From: Burkholderiales bacterium UBA4615
GTDB taxonomy: Bacteria; Pseudomonadota; Gammaproteobacteria; Burkholderiales; Burkholderiaceae_E
Direction: 5' to 3'
Assembly: GCA_002386465.1 (NCBI GenBank)
Contig: DGIT01000014.1
Location: forward strand, 1-52,204
Length of the DNA stretch: 52,204 nucleotides
Shown here: one piece after another, positions 1-7,887 of the stretch
Layout: every line of letters starts with the position of its first letter
Position numbering within the stretch: position 1 is the stretch's first letter
Notes under the pieces: generated by a model
Told to the model about the DNA's origin: nothing
What the model saw: only the letters and a program-made list of their open reading frames with translations
The model's database searches: none
Program-made: the position numbers and the translations under genes

Positions 1-2
1 GG

Positions 3-2582
3 TCGGGGTTGGCCGAACTGCTGGGGTCGACGGGTTCTTCGCGCATGGCGGCCCGCGTGGCGGCCGTCGAACGCGATATCCGCGACAGCGGCCTGACCTA
101 CAACCTGTACGCCGACCCGCTGGGTGCCGCACGCCCCTGGGTGCTCGACGCCCTGCCGATGGTGCTGCCGGCCCATGAGTGGCAGGGCATCGAGCAGGCG
201 GTGGCCCAGCGGGCGCGGCTGCTGAACGCGGTGCTCACCGATCTTTATGGCCCCCAACGCTTGCTGGCCGAGGGGCAGATCCCGCCGCGTCTGGTCATGG
301 GGCATCCTGCTTTTCAACGTGCTGCCTGCGGTTCCGACTGGGCGGGCGGTGAGCCGCTGCTGGTCTACGCAGCCGATCTGGCCCGTTCGCCCGATGGCCG
401 CTGGTGGGTGTTGGCCGACCGCACCCAGGCCCCCTCGGGCGCAGGCTATGCCCTGGAAAACCGCCTGATCGTGTCACGCGCTTTTCCAGAACTGTTTCGG
501 TCGATGCAGGTCGAGCGGCTGGCCGGATTCTTCGCAGCACTGCGTGACAGCCTGCGCGAACGCGCCCCGCGCGGCGACGGCCCACCGCTCACCGTCCTGC
601 TCACGCCGGGTCCCTGGAACGAAACCTATTCCGAGCACTCCCTGCTGGCCCGCTATCTGGGTCTGCCGCTGGTCGAAGGCGGCGATCTCACGGTGCGCAA
701 CGGCAAGGTCTGGCTCAAGAGCGTGGAGGGGCTGCAGCGGGTGCATGCCATCCTGCGTCGCCAGGACGACGACTACTGCGATCCGCTGGAGTTGCGCTCC
801 GACTCGGCTCTGGGCGTGCCGGGGCTGGTCGACTGTGCCCGCCGCGGTGCGGTGCTGGTGGCCAACGCCATCGGCGCCGGGGTGCTGGAATCGGGCGCAC
901 TCATGGGCTTCTTGCCCAGGCTGTGCGAGCAGTTGCTGGGCGAGCCGTTGCGCATGCCTTCGGTGGCCACCTGGTGGATGGGCGAGCCCGCGGCGCTGGC
1001 CGATGCCATGGCCCGCAGCGCGCAGCTCGTGTTTCACCCCATCAACCCTGCTCTGCGTGGCCGACTGGTTTTTGGCCAGGACCTGGATCGACGCGGCCTG
1101 CGAGCGCTGGAGGTTCAGATCCGCCGCGCCCCCGAAGACTGGGTGGCGCAGGAACAGGTGCATCTGTCTCAGGCGCCTGTCCTGGTGACGGCGCCTGGCG
1201 CCTTACCGGGTTCCTTGTCCGGTTCGTCGTCCGGTTCGTCGTCCGGTTCGTCGTCCGGTTCGTCGTCCGGTGCGTCGTCCGGTGCGTCGTCCGGTGCGTC
1301 GTCCGGGCGATCGGTCTCGGCAGACGAGGCTTCGGGGCGCTCCCATTCAGAGGAATCGCCGCGCGGGGCGCCACTGTCGGGCCCCAGATCAACGGAGCGA
1401 TCCACCGCCGACATCCGGCTCGACCCGCGTGCGGTGGCGCTTCGGGTGTTTGCCGTGGCCACCCGCACGGGGTGGCTCGTCATGCCGGGCGGCCTGACGC
1501 GCGTGGCAGGCGAGCCTGATCGGCGGGTTGTGGCCATGCAGCGGGGCGGCGGGTCGAAAGACACCTGGGTTCAGTCGGAAGCCCCGATCACGTCGGCGCT
1601 GACCTTGCTGCGCTCAACGGTCAGCGCCGAACACCTGGTGCGCTCGGCCAGTGCCAGCCTGTCTTCACGTGCAGCCGAAAATCTCTTCTGGTTCGGGCGG
1701 TACGCCGAACGCGCTGAGTCGATTGCCCGCATGTTGCGTGTGGCGCTGCCGCGCCTGTCGGTCGATGCCGACGACGACCGCCCGGCCCGCGCCCCGCTTT
1801 TGGCACTCGCCACTGCGCTGGGGCTGACGCAGGTCGCTGAAGCGCCCGAGACGGCCTTGCTGGCCGCAGTCTTTGATGAGCAGGCCTCAGGCGGCTTGCG
1901 CGAAACGCTGTCGCATCTGCAGCGGGTGGCCTTTGGCCTGCGTGAGCGCCTGTCGGTGGACCACTGGCGTGCCATCAGCGGGTTGCAGCGCGACCCTGGC
2001 TTCGAAGGCTTTCATGACCTGACGCAAGCCATGGCGCTCCTTGATCGCGCCGTGGTGGCCCTGGCCACTTCGTCCGGGTTCATGCTTGATGGCATGACCC
2101 GTGACGCCGGCTGGCGATTTGTGTCGGCAGGCCGCAGGCTTGAACGGCTGCGGGCGGTCTGCGCCGCGCTCATCTCTGCCTGTCGCGAAGGCCAGGCTGC
2201 AGGCCTCGACTGGCTGCTTGAATTCGCAGATTCTTCGATCACCTATCGCTCGCGTTATCTGGGCACGCCCGAGTGGCTGCCGGTCCTTGATCTGCTGATC
2301 AGTGACGACACCAACCCGCGCGCCATCGCGTTTCAATTGAGTGGGCTGAGCGACGCCGTGGGGCGCATCGACCGGATCGTGGGCAGCGATGCCCTCAGTC
2401 TGGTCCCGCCCGTGCTGGCAGACATCGGACGCTGGTCGCAGCCCGCCCATCTCAACCCCGATGCTGCGCTAATCGCGTGGCTCCAGTCGGTAACAGACGC
2501 CGCGGCACAGCTCTCTGACCGGCTGTCCATGCGCTTTTTCAGCCATGCCCGAGATGTGCGGCGGGCCACATTCGCCGCCTGA
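3..2582 (+). CDS. Circularly permuted ATP-grasp / alpha-E domain fusion protein (5' truncated)
   Basis: The frame is open to the left edge, so the true start lies outside the window; a TTG at 9 is the first start-like codon but is probably internal. The N-terminal half (motifs such as SGLTYNLYADP, LVEGGDLTVRNG and the MPSVATWWMGE region) matches the circularly permuted type 2 ATP-grasp family. The C-terminal third (SRAAENLFWFGRYAERAE and after) is an alpha-E helical domain, formerly DUF403. The halves are joined by a Ser/Gly/Ala-rich linker near residues 400-430 of the visible protein. ATP-grasp enzymes ligate carboxylates to amines, and these fusions are thought to act in a peptide-forming or peptide-modifying pathway; the substrate is unknown. 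The stop is three bases before the transglutaminase-like gene, so the two are almost surely co-transcribed. Confidence 0.9.
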   Translation, partial: SGLAELLGSTGSSRMAARVAAVERDIRDSGLTYNLYADPLGAARPWVLDALPMVLPAHEWQGIEQAVAQRARLLNAVLTDLYGPQRLLAEGQIPPRLVMGHPAFQRAACGSDWAGGEPLLVYAADLARSPDGRWWVLADRTQAPSGAGYALENRLIVSRAFPELFRSMQVERLAGFFAALRDSLRERAPRGDGPPLTVLLTPGPWNETYSEHSLLARYLGLPLVEGGDLTVRNGKVWLKSVEGLQRVHAILRRQDDDYCDPLELRSDSALGVPGLVDCARRGAVLVANAIGAGVLESGALMGFLPRLCEQLLGEPLRMPSVATWWMGEPAALADAMARSAQLVFHPINPALRGRLVFGQDLDRRGLRALEVQIRRAPEDWVAQEQVHLSQAPVLVTAPGALPGSLSGSSSGSSSGSSSGSSSGASSGASSGASSGRSVSADEASGRSHSEESPRGAPLSGPRSTERSTADIRLDPRAVALRVFAVATRTGWLVMPGGLTRVAGEPDRRVVAMQRGGGSKDTWVQSEAPITSALTLLRSTVSAEHLVRSASASLSSRAAENLFWFGRYAERAESIARMLRVALPRLSVDADDDRPARAPLLALATALGLTQVAEAPETALLAAVFDEQASGGLRETLSHLQRVAFGLRERLSVDHWRAISGLQRDPGFEGFHDLTQAMALLDRAVVALATSSGFMLDGMTRDAGWRFVSAGRRLERLRAVCAALISACREGQAAGLDWLLEFADSSITYRSRYLGTPEWLPVLDLLISDDTNPRAIAFQLSGLSDAVGRIDRIVGSDALSLVPPVLADIGRWSQPAHLNPDAALIAWLQSVTDAAAQLSDRLSMRFFSHARDVRRATFAA
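1219..1302 (+). repeat. Seven tandem 12-bp repeats coding the Ser/Gly linker
   Basis: Seven head-to-tail 12-bp units lie in frame inside the ATP-grasp/alpha-E gene. The first four read CCGGTTCGTCGT and the last three CCGGTGCGTCGT, with a partial unit just before. Each unit codes four residues, giving a run of Ser-Gly-Ser-Ser then Ser-Gly-Ala-Ser between the two enzyme domains. Because the unit is a multiple of three, gain or loss of copies changes linker length without a frameshift. Confidence 0.95.
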
Positions 2583-2584
2583 TC

Positions 2585-3487
2585 ATGTCGCGCATCATTG
2601 AGGTGGAGCATCGCACGCTGTATCAGTACAGCTCGCCAGTTGAGCAGTCGTGGCAGCTGGCGCGCCTTCAACCACGCGCGTTGCCGCATCAGCGCCTGCT
2701 GGCCCATGCGCTGAGCATCGAGCCCATACCGGATTGGCGGGAAGCGCGCACCGACAGCTTCGGCAACCCGGCCTGCGCCTTTTCGCTGCATGGGGCTCAC
2801 GATGCGCTTGAGGTGATCGCACGCTCAACGGTTGAGGTCAGTCCCCGCGAACCCGACTTGCCTGCAGCGCAGTGGCCATGGGACGCGCCGCCAGCGGGTG
2901 GACTCGCCGATGGATCAAAGGGCGACGATTTCTGTGAGGCGTCTGCGGTTGCACAGGCGCACTTTCTGGGGGTCAGTCCCCAGGTGCCGCCGTCGTCGGT
3001 GGCCCGCCGCTATGCCCGCCGCAGTTTTCGCCCAGGCGCGCCTTTCGCCTTGGCCCTGCACGATCTGGCCACCCGCATCCATCAGGACTTCACCTTCGAT
3101 GCCACGGCCACCACCGTGACCACCCCGCTGCAGACCGTGCTGGCTACCCGACGCGGCGTCTGCCAGGACTTCGCGCATCTGATGATTGCCGGCCTGCGTG
3201 CGCTAAACATTCCGGCGCGCTATGTATCGGGTTACATCGTCACCACGCCGCCGCCCGGGCAGCCCCGGATGGTGGGTGCTGATGCGTCTCATGCCTGGGT
3301 GTCGGCCTGGTGCCCGGGGCAGGGCTGGATCGATATCGACCCCACCAATAACCGGCGTACCGATACTGACTTCGTCACGCTGGCCTGGGGGCGCGATTTC
3401 AGCGATGTGTCGCCGCTGCGCGGTGTGATTCTGGGCGGAGGGGATCAGGAGCTGACTGCTGAGGTGACGGTTACGCCCGTGACCTGA
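2585..3487 (+). CDS. Transglutaminase-like cysteine protease family protein
   Basis: A 300-residue protein starting at ATG two bases after the upstream stop. The N-terminal ~80 residues (VEHRTLYQYSSPVEQSWQLARL) match the bacterial transglutaminase-like N-terminal domain. The catalytic triad of the fold is visible: Cys193 in RRGVCQDFAHL, His236 in ASHAWVSAWCPG and Asp252 in WIDIDPTNN. No signal peptide is seen, so a cytoplasmic location is likely. Proteins of this type regularly sit beside ATP-grasp/alpha-E genes and probably hydrolyse or transfer peptide or isopeptide bonds made by the partner. The substrate is unknown. The gene converges with the porin gene, and a terminator lies between them. 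Confidence 0.92.
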   Translation: MSRIIEVEHRTLYQYSSPVEQSWQLARLQPRALPHQRLLAHALSIEPIPDWREARTDSFGNPACAFSLHGAHDALEVIARSTVEVSPREPDLPAAQWPWDAPPAGGLADGSKGDDFCEASAVAQAHFLGVSPQVPPSSVARRYARRSFRPGAPFALALHDLATRIHQDFTFDATATTVTTPLQTVLATRRGVCQDFAHLMIAGLRALNIPARYVSGYIVTTPPPGQPRMVGADASHAWVSAWCPGQGWIDIDPTNNRRTDTDFVTLAWGRDFSDVSPLRGVILGGGDQELTAEVTVTPVT

Positions 3488-3573
3488 GGCCGCAGTGTTT
3501 GCTGTGGACTGCATGTCGTCGCAGTCGGGGCGAAGAGGTGTCGGCGACCGATTGACGAAGCCCGGCCAGGAAT

Positions 3574-3600
3574 AAAAAAAGCGCCGGGTTGCCCCGGCGC
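3574..3600 (-). terminator. Intrinsic terminator of the porin gene
   Basis: An 8-bp perfect GC stem (GCGCCGGG with CCCGGCGC, 3581-3588 and 3593-3600) closes a TTGC loop. Read on the minus strand it is followed by a run of seven T, the form of a rho-independent terminator 40 bases past the porin stop. On the plus strand only three T follow, so it would be weaker for the transglutaminase gene. Confidence 0.88.
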
Positions 3601-3641
3601 TTTCAGTATCGAATCTAATCCGGCCCAGGGCCGGTTGTCGA

Positions 3642-4835
3642 TCAGAACTTGTGGTTCACGCCGATCTGGTAGCGCATCGCAGCGTCCAGAGCACGGACCG
3701 TGGTTCCAGTGGGCTGGAAGCCAGAGTAGTCGTTCGAGCCCACGCCGACATAGACGCCAGTACGGTTCGACAGTTCCCACACGTAGGTCACGCCCCACTG
3801 CAGCATGTCCTCGTTGCGCGCATTCCCGAAACCACTCGGATTCAGTTGCTCAACGTTCGCGTACAGACGGCCCGGGCCAAGACGTGCAAACGCGCTCAGC
3901 AGGTAGGTCTCGTTCTTCGAACCGAAGTTGCCACCCAGCGCAGCCGTACGGAAGTTATCGAACTTCAGTTGAGTGTAGCCGGCACTGATACCGAAGGCAC
4001 CGAAGTTGTAACCGATCGCGCCAGCAAATGCCTCATCGATCACGGTGGGATTCAGCGTGGCGCTGACCACATTGCTGTTGTGCTTGTGATAGCCGCCAGT
4101 AACCAACAGGTTACCCAGACGCCACACGCCCGACACGCCCCAGACGTCGCCCGAACCCAGCGCGCTGCCGTCGCCCAGCGCGTCACCCGTCGGGCGATAG
4201 TTTTCGCCGAACGAGTACATACCGTAGACGGTCAGGCCACCGATTGCAGGTGACTTGTACACGATCGAGTTGTCGGCACGGATAGCGCCGTAATAAAGCG
4301 ACTGCAGGCCGCCGAACGCGAAAGAACCCGGGTTGCCAGTGGTGGCTGCCCAGTTGTTGTAGCCAGAGTTCAGGGTCCAGTCAGGGAAGTACATCGCCCA
4401 GAAGATCGGGGTGTACTGACGGCCCATGGTGATATCACCGAAGCCTGTCGACAGACCGACCCATGCGGTGCCGTTCCAGAATTTGTTGTTGGTGGCGGTG
4501 TTCGTGGCGCCCGGCAGCAGGGTGATCTGACCGCCCTGGGTGTCACCGGTGTCGATCTGGAAGCGATGCTCGATGTTGAAGATCGCCGACATGCCGGTCT
4601 TGCCCAGGGGCTCGGTACCGCGCATGCCCAGACGGGAAGACTGCCAGCCGCCGGACTGAACGCGTGCGCCTGACTTACCGTTGTTCAGCGAACCGCTGAC
4701 GAGAGCCGAGTTGGCCTGGTCGTTCGAGTACTCAACTGCCACGTCTGCAATACCGTACAGCACGATGGACGACTGCGCCTGAGCGGCTGCGGGCAGGGCA
4801 GCCGCGACAGCCAGTGCGAGAAGCGATTTCTTCAT
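3642..4835 (-). CDS. Gram-negative porin (beta-proteobacterial general porin)
   Basis: A 397-residue outer-membrane protein. It begins with a clear Sec signal peptide (MKKSLLALAVAAALPAAAQA, cleavage after AQA), followed by SSIVLYGIADVAVEY, the usual first strand of Burkholderiales trimeric porins. The protein alternates polar and hydrophobic residues and ends in a terminal Phe (GVNHKF), the BAM recognition signal. RLGMRGTEPLGKTGMSAIFNIEHRF is the typical second/third strand region. It should form a 16-stranded trimeric channel for small solutes. A good AAGGAG ribosome-binding site lies 7 bases before the ATG. It is monocistronic, with a terminator downstream and a long leader or promoter region upstream. 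Solute preference cannot be read from the sequence. Confidence 0.95.
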   Translation of the reverse strand: MKKSLLALAVAAALPAAAQAQSSIVLYGIADVAVEYSNDQANSALVSGSLNNGKSGARVQSGGWQSSRLGMRGTEPLGKTGMSAIFNIEHRFQIDTGDTQGGQITLLPGATNTATNNKFWNGTAWVGLSTGFGDITMGRQYTPIFWAMYFPDWTLNSGYNNWAATTGNPGSFAFGGLQSLYYGAIRADNSIVYKSPAIGGLTVYGMYSFGENYRPTGDALGDGSALGSGDVWGVSGVWRLGNLLVTGGYHKHNSNVVSATLNPTVIDEAFAGAIGYNFGAFGISAGYTQLKFDNFRTAALGGNFGSKNETYLLSAFARLGPGRLYANVEQLNPSGFGNARNEDMLQWGVTYVWELSNRTGVYVGVGSNDYSGFQPTGTTVRALDAAMRYQIGVNHKF

Positions 4836-5207
4836 TGGTCAATCTCCTTGGTTTCTGAATCCACAAGACTTCCGGATCCGCCGGAGTCTCAACTCCCCGA
4901 GTGATTCATCGGCTGGAAGTTGCGCCTATTCTCACCAAAAAGTTCTCGAGGGCAAAGAAAAAGCGGCGGTTGGGCCCGGCTGATCGATCGAGTATGTCGT
5001 TTTGAGGCAACAAAACGGCCGTTGCTACGTCGGTTCGAGGGGTCGGGATGGGGTGGAAAGCTCGTCTCGGCCCGTCGCGACGCCCGTCTTCTGAACGCGT
5101 CGCGACTCCATTGACTATATATAGATAAAGACACGGGGCGAGCGTGCCTGACTCACGCCGCTGGCCGCAGCGCCGGTGTGTTGAGGGCTGCGGGTAAACT
5201 TCCCGCC
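4836..5207. other. Divergent intergenic region between the porin gene and coq7
   Basis: This 372-base gap has no convincing gene. It must hold the porin promoter; the best minus-strand candidate is TTTGCC, 17 bases, GAGAAT (about 4933-4961), which is weak. A near-palindrome around 4867-4888 (GACTTCCGG with CCGGAGTC) would form a hairpin in the porin mRNA leader. At 5111-5130 lies a short AT island containing CTATATATAG, conspicuous in such GC-rich DNA. Just before coq7, TAAACT at 5195-5200 resembles a -10 box, but no -35 is evident. Confidence 0.5.
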
Positions 5208-5906
5208 ATGAACGCTTCCTCCCCGCGCAGATTCTTCGGCTCCGAGCCCGCTCCCCGCGCTCACTTGTCGCCGCTCGATCGCATGCTGGATGGCGTCGGG
5301 CATGCATTGGCCACGATCTGGGCTGCGCCCACGCCGTCGCGCAAGGCGCCCCGCCCGTCGCTAACCGATCATCCGCAGGCCACCCACGTGCTCGAAGATC
5401 AGGACAGGCGCCTGTCTGCTGGCCTGATGCGCGTGAATCATGTGGGCGAGGTGTGCGCCCAGGCGCTCTATGAGGGGCAGGCGGCCACCACGCGCGACCC
5501 GCGGCTACTGCGGTTTTTTCAGCGAGCCGCGCTCGAAGAGGGTGATCACCTGGCCTGGACACGGGAGCGCCTGGAAGAGCTGGGCGCGCGTCCGTCGCTA
5601 TTTAATCCGCTCTGGTACGGCGGCGCTTTCGCGCTGGGGGCGCTGGCGGGCCGGCTGGGAGATTCGGTGTCGCTGGGTTTCACGGTGGAAACCGAGCGCC
5701 AGGTGGAGGAGCATCTTGCGGGTCACCTGGACCGATTGCCGGCGGCCGATGTGCAGTCACGGGCCATTGTGGATGTGATGCGCCGGGATGAAGTGCATCA
5801 TGGTCAGGAGGCCCGAGCCCTGGGAGCGGCCGCGCTTCCGACCCCCGTGCGCTGGGCCATGCGGGCCGCGGCACGCGTCATGACAACGACGGCTTACCGC
5901 ATCTGA
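5208..5906 (+). CDS. coq7: 2-polyprenyl-3-methyl-6-methoxy-1,4-benzoquinone monooxygenase (Coq7)
   Basis: A 232-residue di-iron hydroxylase that adds the last ring hydroxyl in ubiquinone biosynthesis at the cytoplasmic membrane. The iron ligands of the duplicated four-helix bundle are visible: Glu in NHVGEVCAQALYEGQ, the ExxH in EEGDHLAWTRERL, Glu in TERQVEEHLAGHL and the ExxH in RDEVHHGQEA. I chose the ATG at 5208; an in-frame GTG at 5178 would add ten residues without homology. The ~50-residue N-terminal extension before RLSAGLMRVNHVGE is usual in beta-proteobacterial members. The gene is transcribed away from the porin and stands alone, converging with the OsmC-family gene. Confidence 0.95.
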   Translation: MNASSPRRFFGSEPAPRAHLSPLDRMLDGVGHALATIWAAPTPSRKAPRPSLTDHPQATHVLEDQDRRLSAGLMRVNHVGEVCAQALYEGQAATTRDPRLLRFFQRAALEEGDHLAWTRERLEELGARPSLFNPLWYGGAFALGALAGRLGDSVSLGFTVETERQVEEHLAGHLDRLPAADVQSRAIVDVMRRDEVHHGQEARALGAAALPTPVRWAMRAAARVMTTTAYRI

Positions 5907-5964
5907 CGAGATTCGAAGGGGGCTGGGTTCGGGCACTCAGACCTCGACGCCCAGTCCTCAGCGC

Positions 5965-6387
5965 TCAGTCTTCAACAATGTCCCAGGTCAGCACCAGTTC
6001 GGCGGTTTTGGCGAGCATGGCCGAGGCAGAGCAGTACTTGTCGTGCGAGAGCTTGATGGCGCGCTCGACGATATTGGGTTTGAGCCCACGTCCGCGCACG
6101 GTGAATCGGAATTCAATCCGCGTGAAGATCTTGGGCTCGGTCTCGGCCCGCTCGGCGTGCAGCGCCACCTCGCAGGCCCGCACGTCCTGGCCGCTCTTCC
6201 TTAATATGAGGACGACGTCATAGGCGGTGCAGCCGCCGGTGCCCAGCAGCACCATCTCCATGGGGCGGGGGCCCAGGTTGCGGCCGCCACCCTCCGGGGC
6301 GCCATCCATGACCACCGCATGACCGCTTCCGGTCTCGGCGACGAAGGTCATTGTGTCGGGGCCGGTCCATCGCACCAGAGTATCCAT
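5965..6387 (-). CDS. OsmC family protein
   Basis: A 140-residue OsmC/Ohr-fold protein. The two cysteines of the family are present: one in GTGGCTAYDVVLIL and one in KYCSASAML. In OsmC/Ohr proteins such cysteines reduce organic hydroperoxides; this subgroup (YhfA-like) has no proven substrate. I took the ATG at 6387, which begins MDTLVRWTGPDT and has an AAAGG ribosome-binding site; an upstream in-frame start would add eight residues. It is transcribed divergently from rplM, so the two genes share a very short promoter region. Confidence 0.9.
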   Translation of the reverse strand: MDTLVRWTGPDTMTFVAETGSGHAVVMDGAPEGGGRNLGPRPMEMVLLGTGGCTAYDVVLILRKSGQDVRACEVALHAERAETEPKIFTRIEFRFTVRGRGLKPNIVERAIKLSHDKYCSASAMLAKTAELVLTWDIVED

Positions 6388-6397
6388 TGCACACCTT

Positions 6398-6427
6398 TTG
6401 ACTGCAGACAAGAAACGCAGGTATCAT
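6398..6427 (+). promoter_or_regulatory. Sigma-70 promoter of rplM-rpsI
   Basis: TTGACT (6398-6403), an 18-base spacer and TATCAT (6422-6427) match the sigma-70 consensus at nine of twelve positions. The predicted transcript starts near 6434, leaving a leader of about 20 bases before the rplM ATG. The -35 box lies only about 10 bases upstream of the divergent OsmC-family start, inside that gene's leader. Confidence 0.75.
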
Positions 6428-6454
6428 AGCCGGCTAAGCAAATTCAGTCAGAAC

Positions 6455-6883
6455 ATGAAGACTTTCTCCGCTAAACCCCATGAGGTCCGTCGCGACTGGT
6501 TCGTCGTCGACGCCAACGACAAGGTGCTCGGTCGCCTCGCCGCGGAGATCGCCTCCCGCCTGCGTGGCAAGCACAAGCCCGAGTTCACGCCGCACGTGGA
6601 CACTGGCGATTTCATCGTCGTGGTCAACGCTGCAAAAATTCGCGTGACCGGCGCCAAGGCGCTCGACAAGAAGTACTACCGTCACTCGGGCTATCCGGGC
6701 GGTATCAGTGAAACCAACTTCGGCAAGATGCAGGAGCGTTTCCCGGGTCGTGCGCTTGAAAAAGCGGTCAAGGGCATGCTGCCCAAGGGTCCGCTGGGTT
6801 ACGCCATGATCAAGAAGCTCAAGGTGTACGCCGAGGCGGCCCATCCGCATACTGCCCAGCAGCCCAAAACGCTGGAAATCTGA
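6455..6883 (+). CDS. rplM: 50S ribosomal protein L13
   Basis: A 142-residue protein, the standard length of L13. MKTFSAKPHEVRRDWFVVDA, the LGRLAAEIASRLRGKHKPEF segment and YYRHSGYPGG are family hallmarks. It is an early assembly protein of the large subunit and binds 23S rRNA. The start is fixed by homology: longer in-frame starts upstream run through the promoter. No clear Shine-Dalgarno precedes the ATG. It is co-transcribed with rpsI, 17 bases downstream, as in nearly all bacteria. Confidence 0.98.
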   Translation: MKTFSAKPHEVRRDWFVVDANDKVLGRLAAEIASRLRGKHKPEFTPHVDTGDFIVVVNAAKIRVTGAKALDKKYYRHSGYPGGISETNFGKMQERFPGRALEKAVKGMLPKGPLGYAMIKKLKVYAEAAHPHTAQQPKTLEI

Positions 6884-6900
6884 GTCAAGGACATCATCGA

Positions 6901-7293
6901 ATGATCGGCGAATACAACTACGGCACCGGCCGGCGCAAAACCGCGGTCGCCCGGGTGTTCATCAAGAAGGGCAAGGGCGACATCGTCGTCAACGGCAAGC
7001 CTCTGGACCAGTACTTCGCACGCGAGACCGGCCGCATGGTGGCCCGTCAGCCGCTGGAAGTGGCGAACATGGTCGATACCTTCGACATCAAGGTCAATGT
7101 GGCCGGTGGTGGTGAATCGGGCCAGGCAGGCGCTGTGCGTCACGGTATTACCCGTGCACTGATTGACTACGATGCCACGCTCAAGCCGGCGCTGTCGGGT
7201 GCAGGCCTGGTCACGCGTGATGCCCGCGAAGTTGAACGTAAGAAAGTCGGTCTGCGCAAAGCCCGCCGGCGTAAGCAGTTCTCCAAGCGCTGA
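6901..7293 (+). CDS. rpsI: 30S ribosomal protein S9
   Basis: A 130-residue protein of normal S9 length. It shows YNYGTGRRKTAVARVFI at the N terminus, the GGGESGQAGAVRHGITRAL core and the basic tail KKVGLRKARRRKQFSKR that reaches the P-site tRNA anticodon stem. An AAGGA ribosome-binding site precedes the ATG. It is the second gene of the rplM-rpsI operon and is followed by an intrinsic terminator. Confidence 0.98.
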   Translation: MIGEYNYGTGRRKTAVARVFIKKGKGDIVVNGKPLDQYFARETGRMVARQPLEVANMVDTFDIKVNVAGGGESGQAGAVRHGITRALIDYDATLKPALSGAGLVTRDAREVERKKVGLRKARRRKQFSKR

Positions 7294-7360
7294 TTCATGG
7301 CCGCTCGCTGCCTGGCACTTCGGTGTCTGCGGCGGGTCCGATCAGTCGCTGTGGTATCCG

Positions 7361-7389
7361 AGCCCGCCGTTTTGGCGGGCTTCGTTTTT
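7361..7389 (+). terminator. Intrinsic terminator after rpsI
   Basis: AGCCCGCC (7361-7368) pairs with GGCGGGCT (7374-7381) around a GTTTT loop and is followed by TCG and five T. It ends the rplM-rpsI transcript and separates it from erpA. Confidence 0.9.
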
Positions 7390-7447
7390 CAGGCGTGCTA
7401 ACCCTGTTCGTGCAGGGGTTTTAGTCGACCGTTACACTTGGTTATTC

Positions 7448-7454
7448 AGGAGGT
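7448..7454 (+). promoter_or_regulatory. Strong ribosome-binding site that fixes the erpA start
   Basis: AGGAGGT, a full anti-Shine-Dalgarno match, ends five bases before the ATG at 7460. It decides the start of erpA over the longer reading frame that enters from rpsI. Confidence 0.85.
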
Positions 7455-7459
7455 CACCC

Positions 7460-7810
7460 ATGAACGCCGTTGCAGAGATGCCCGCTCCCCTCGTCTTCAC
7501 CGACAGCGCTGCCGATAAGGTGCGTCAACTGATTGAAGAAGAGGGCAATGCCGCGCTGAAGTTGCGTGTCTTCGTACAAGGGGGCGGTTGCTCCGGTTTC
7601 CAGTACGGTTTCACCTTCGACGAAGAAACCGGCGAAGACGACACCGTGATGGAAAAGAACGGTGTCAGCCTGCTCATCGACGCCATGAGCTATCAGTACC
7701 TGGTTGGCGCTGAAATCGATTACAAGGACGGGCTCGAAGGCGCCCAGTTCGTGATCAAGAACCCCAACGCCACCACCACCTGCGGTTGCGGGTCGTCGTT
7801 CTCGGTCTGA
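7460..7810 (+). CDS. erpA: Iron-sulfur cluster insertion protein ErpA
   Basis: A 116-residue A-type Fe-S carrier. The three cluster-binding cysteines are in place: Cys44 in GGGCSGFQYGF, and Cys108 and Cys110 in TTCGCGSSF near the C terminus. ErpA passes [4Fe-4S] or [2Fe-2S] clusters to apo-proteins, notably the isoprenoid enzymes IspG and IspH in E. coli. It stands after the rpsI terminator and should have its own promoter, which I could not define. It converges with anmK. Confidence 0.97.
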   Translation: MNAVAEMPAPLVFTDSAADKVRQLIEEEGNAALKLRVFVQGGGCSGFQYGFTFDEETGEDDTVMEKNGVSLLIDAMSYQYLVGAEIDYKDGLEGAQFVIKNPNATTTCGCGSSFSV

Positions 7811-7887
7811 TTGGCTGCGCTGACCTGGTCGCGACGCTGAGTTAGGCGAAGCATCGACCGGGCACGGTTGCTTAACGCAGCGCCGGG

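Noticed and set aside
474..1163. 229-codon minus-strand frame inside the ATP-grasp gene
   Set aside because: GC-driven shadow; the plus strand is the conserved coding strand.
7811..7887. Bidirectional terminator between erpA and anmK
   Set aside because: Imperfect long-range complementarity exists, but no compact stem with a T run on either strand.
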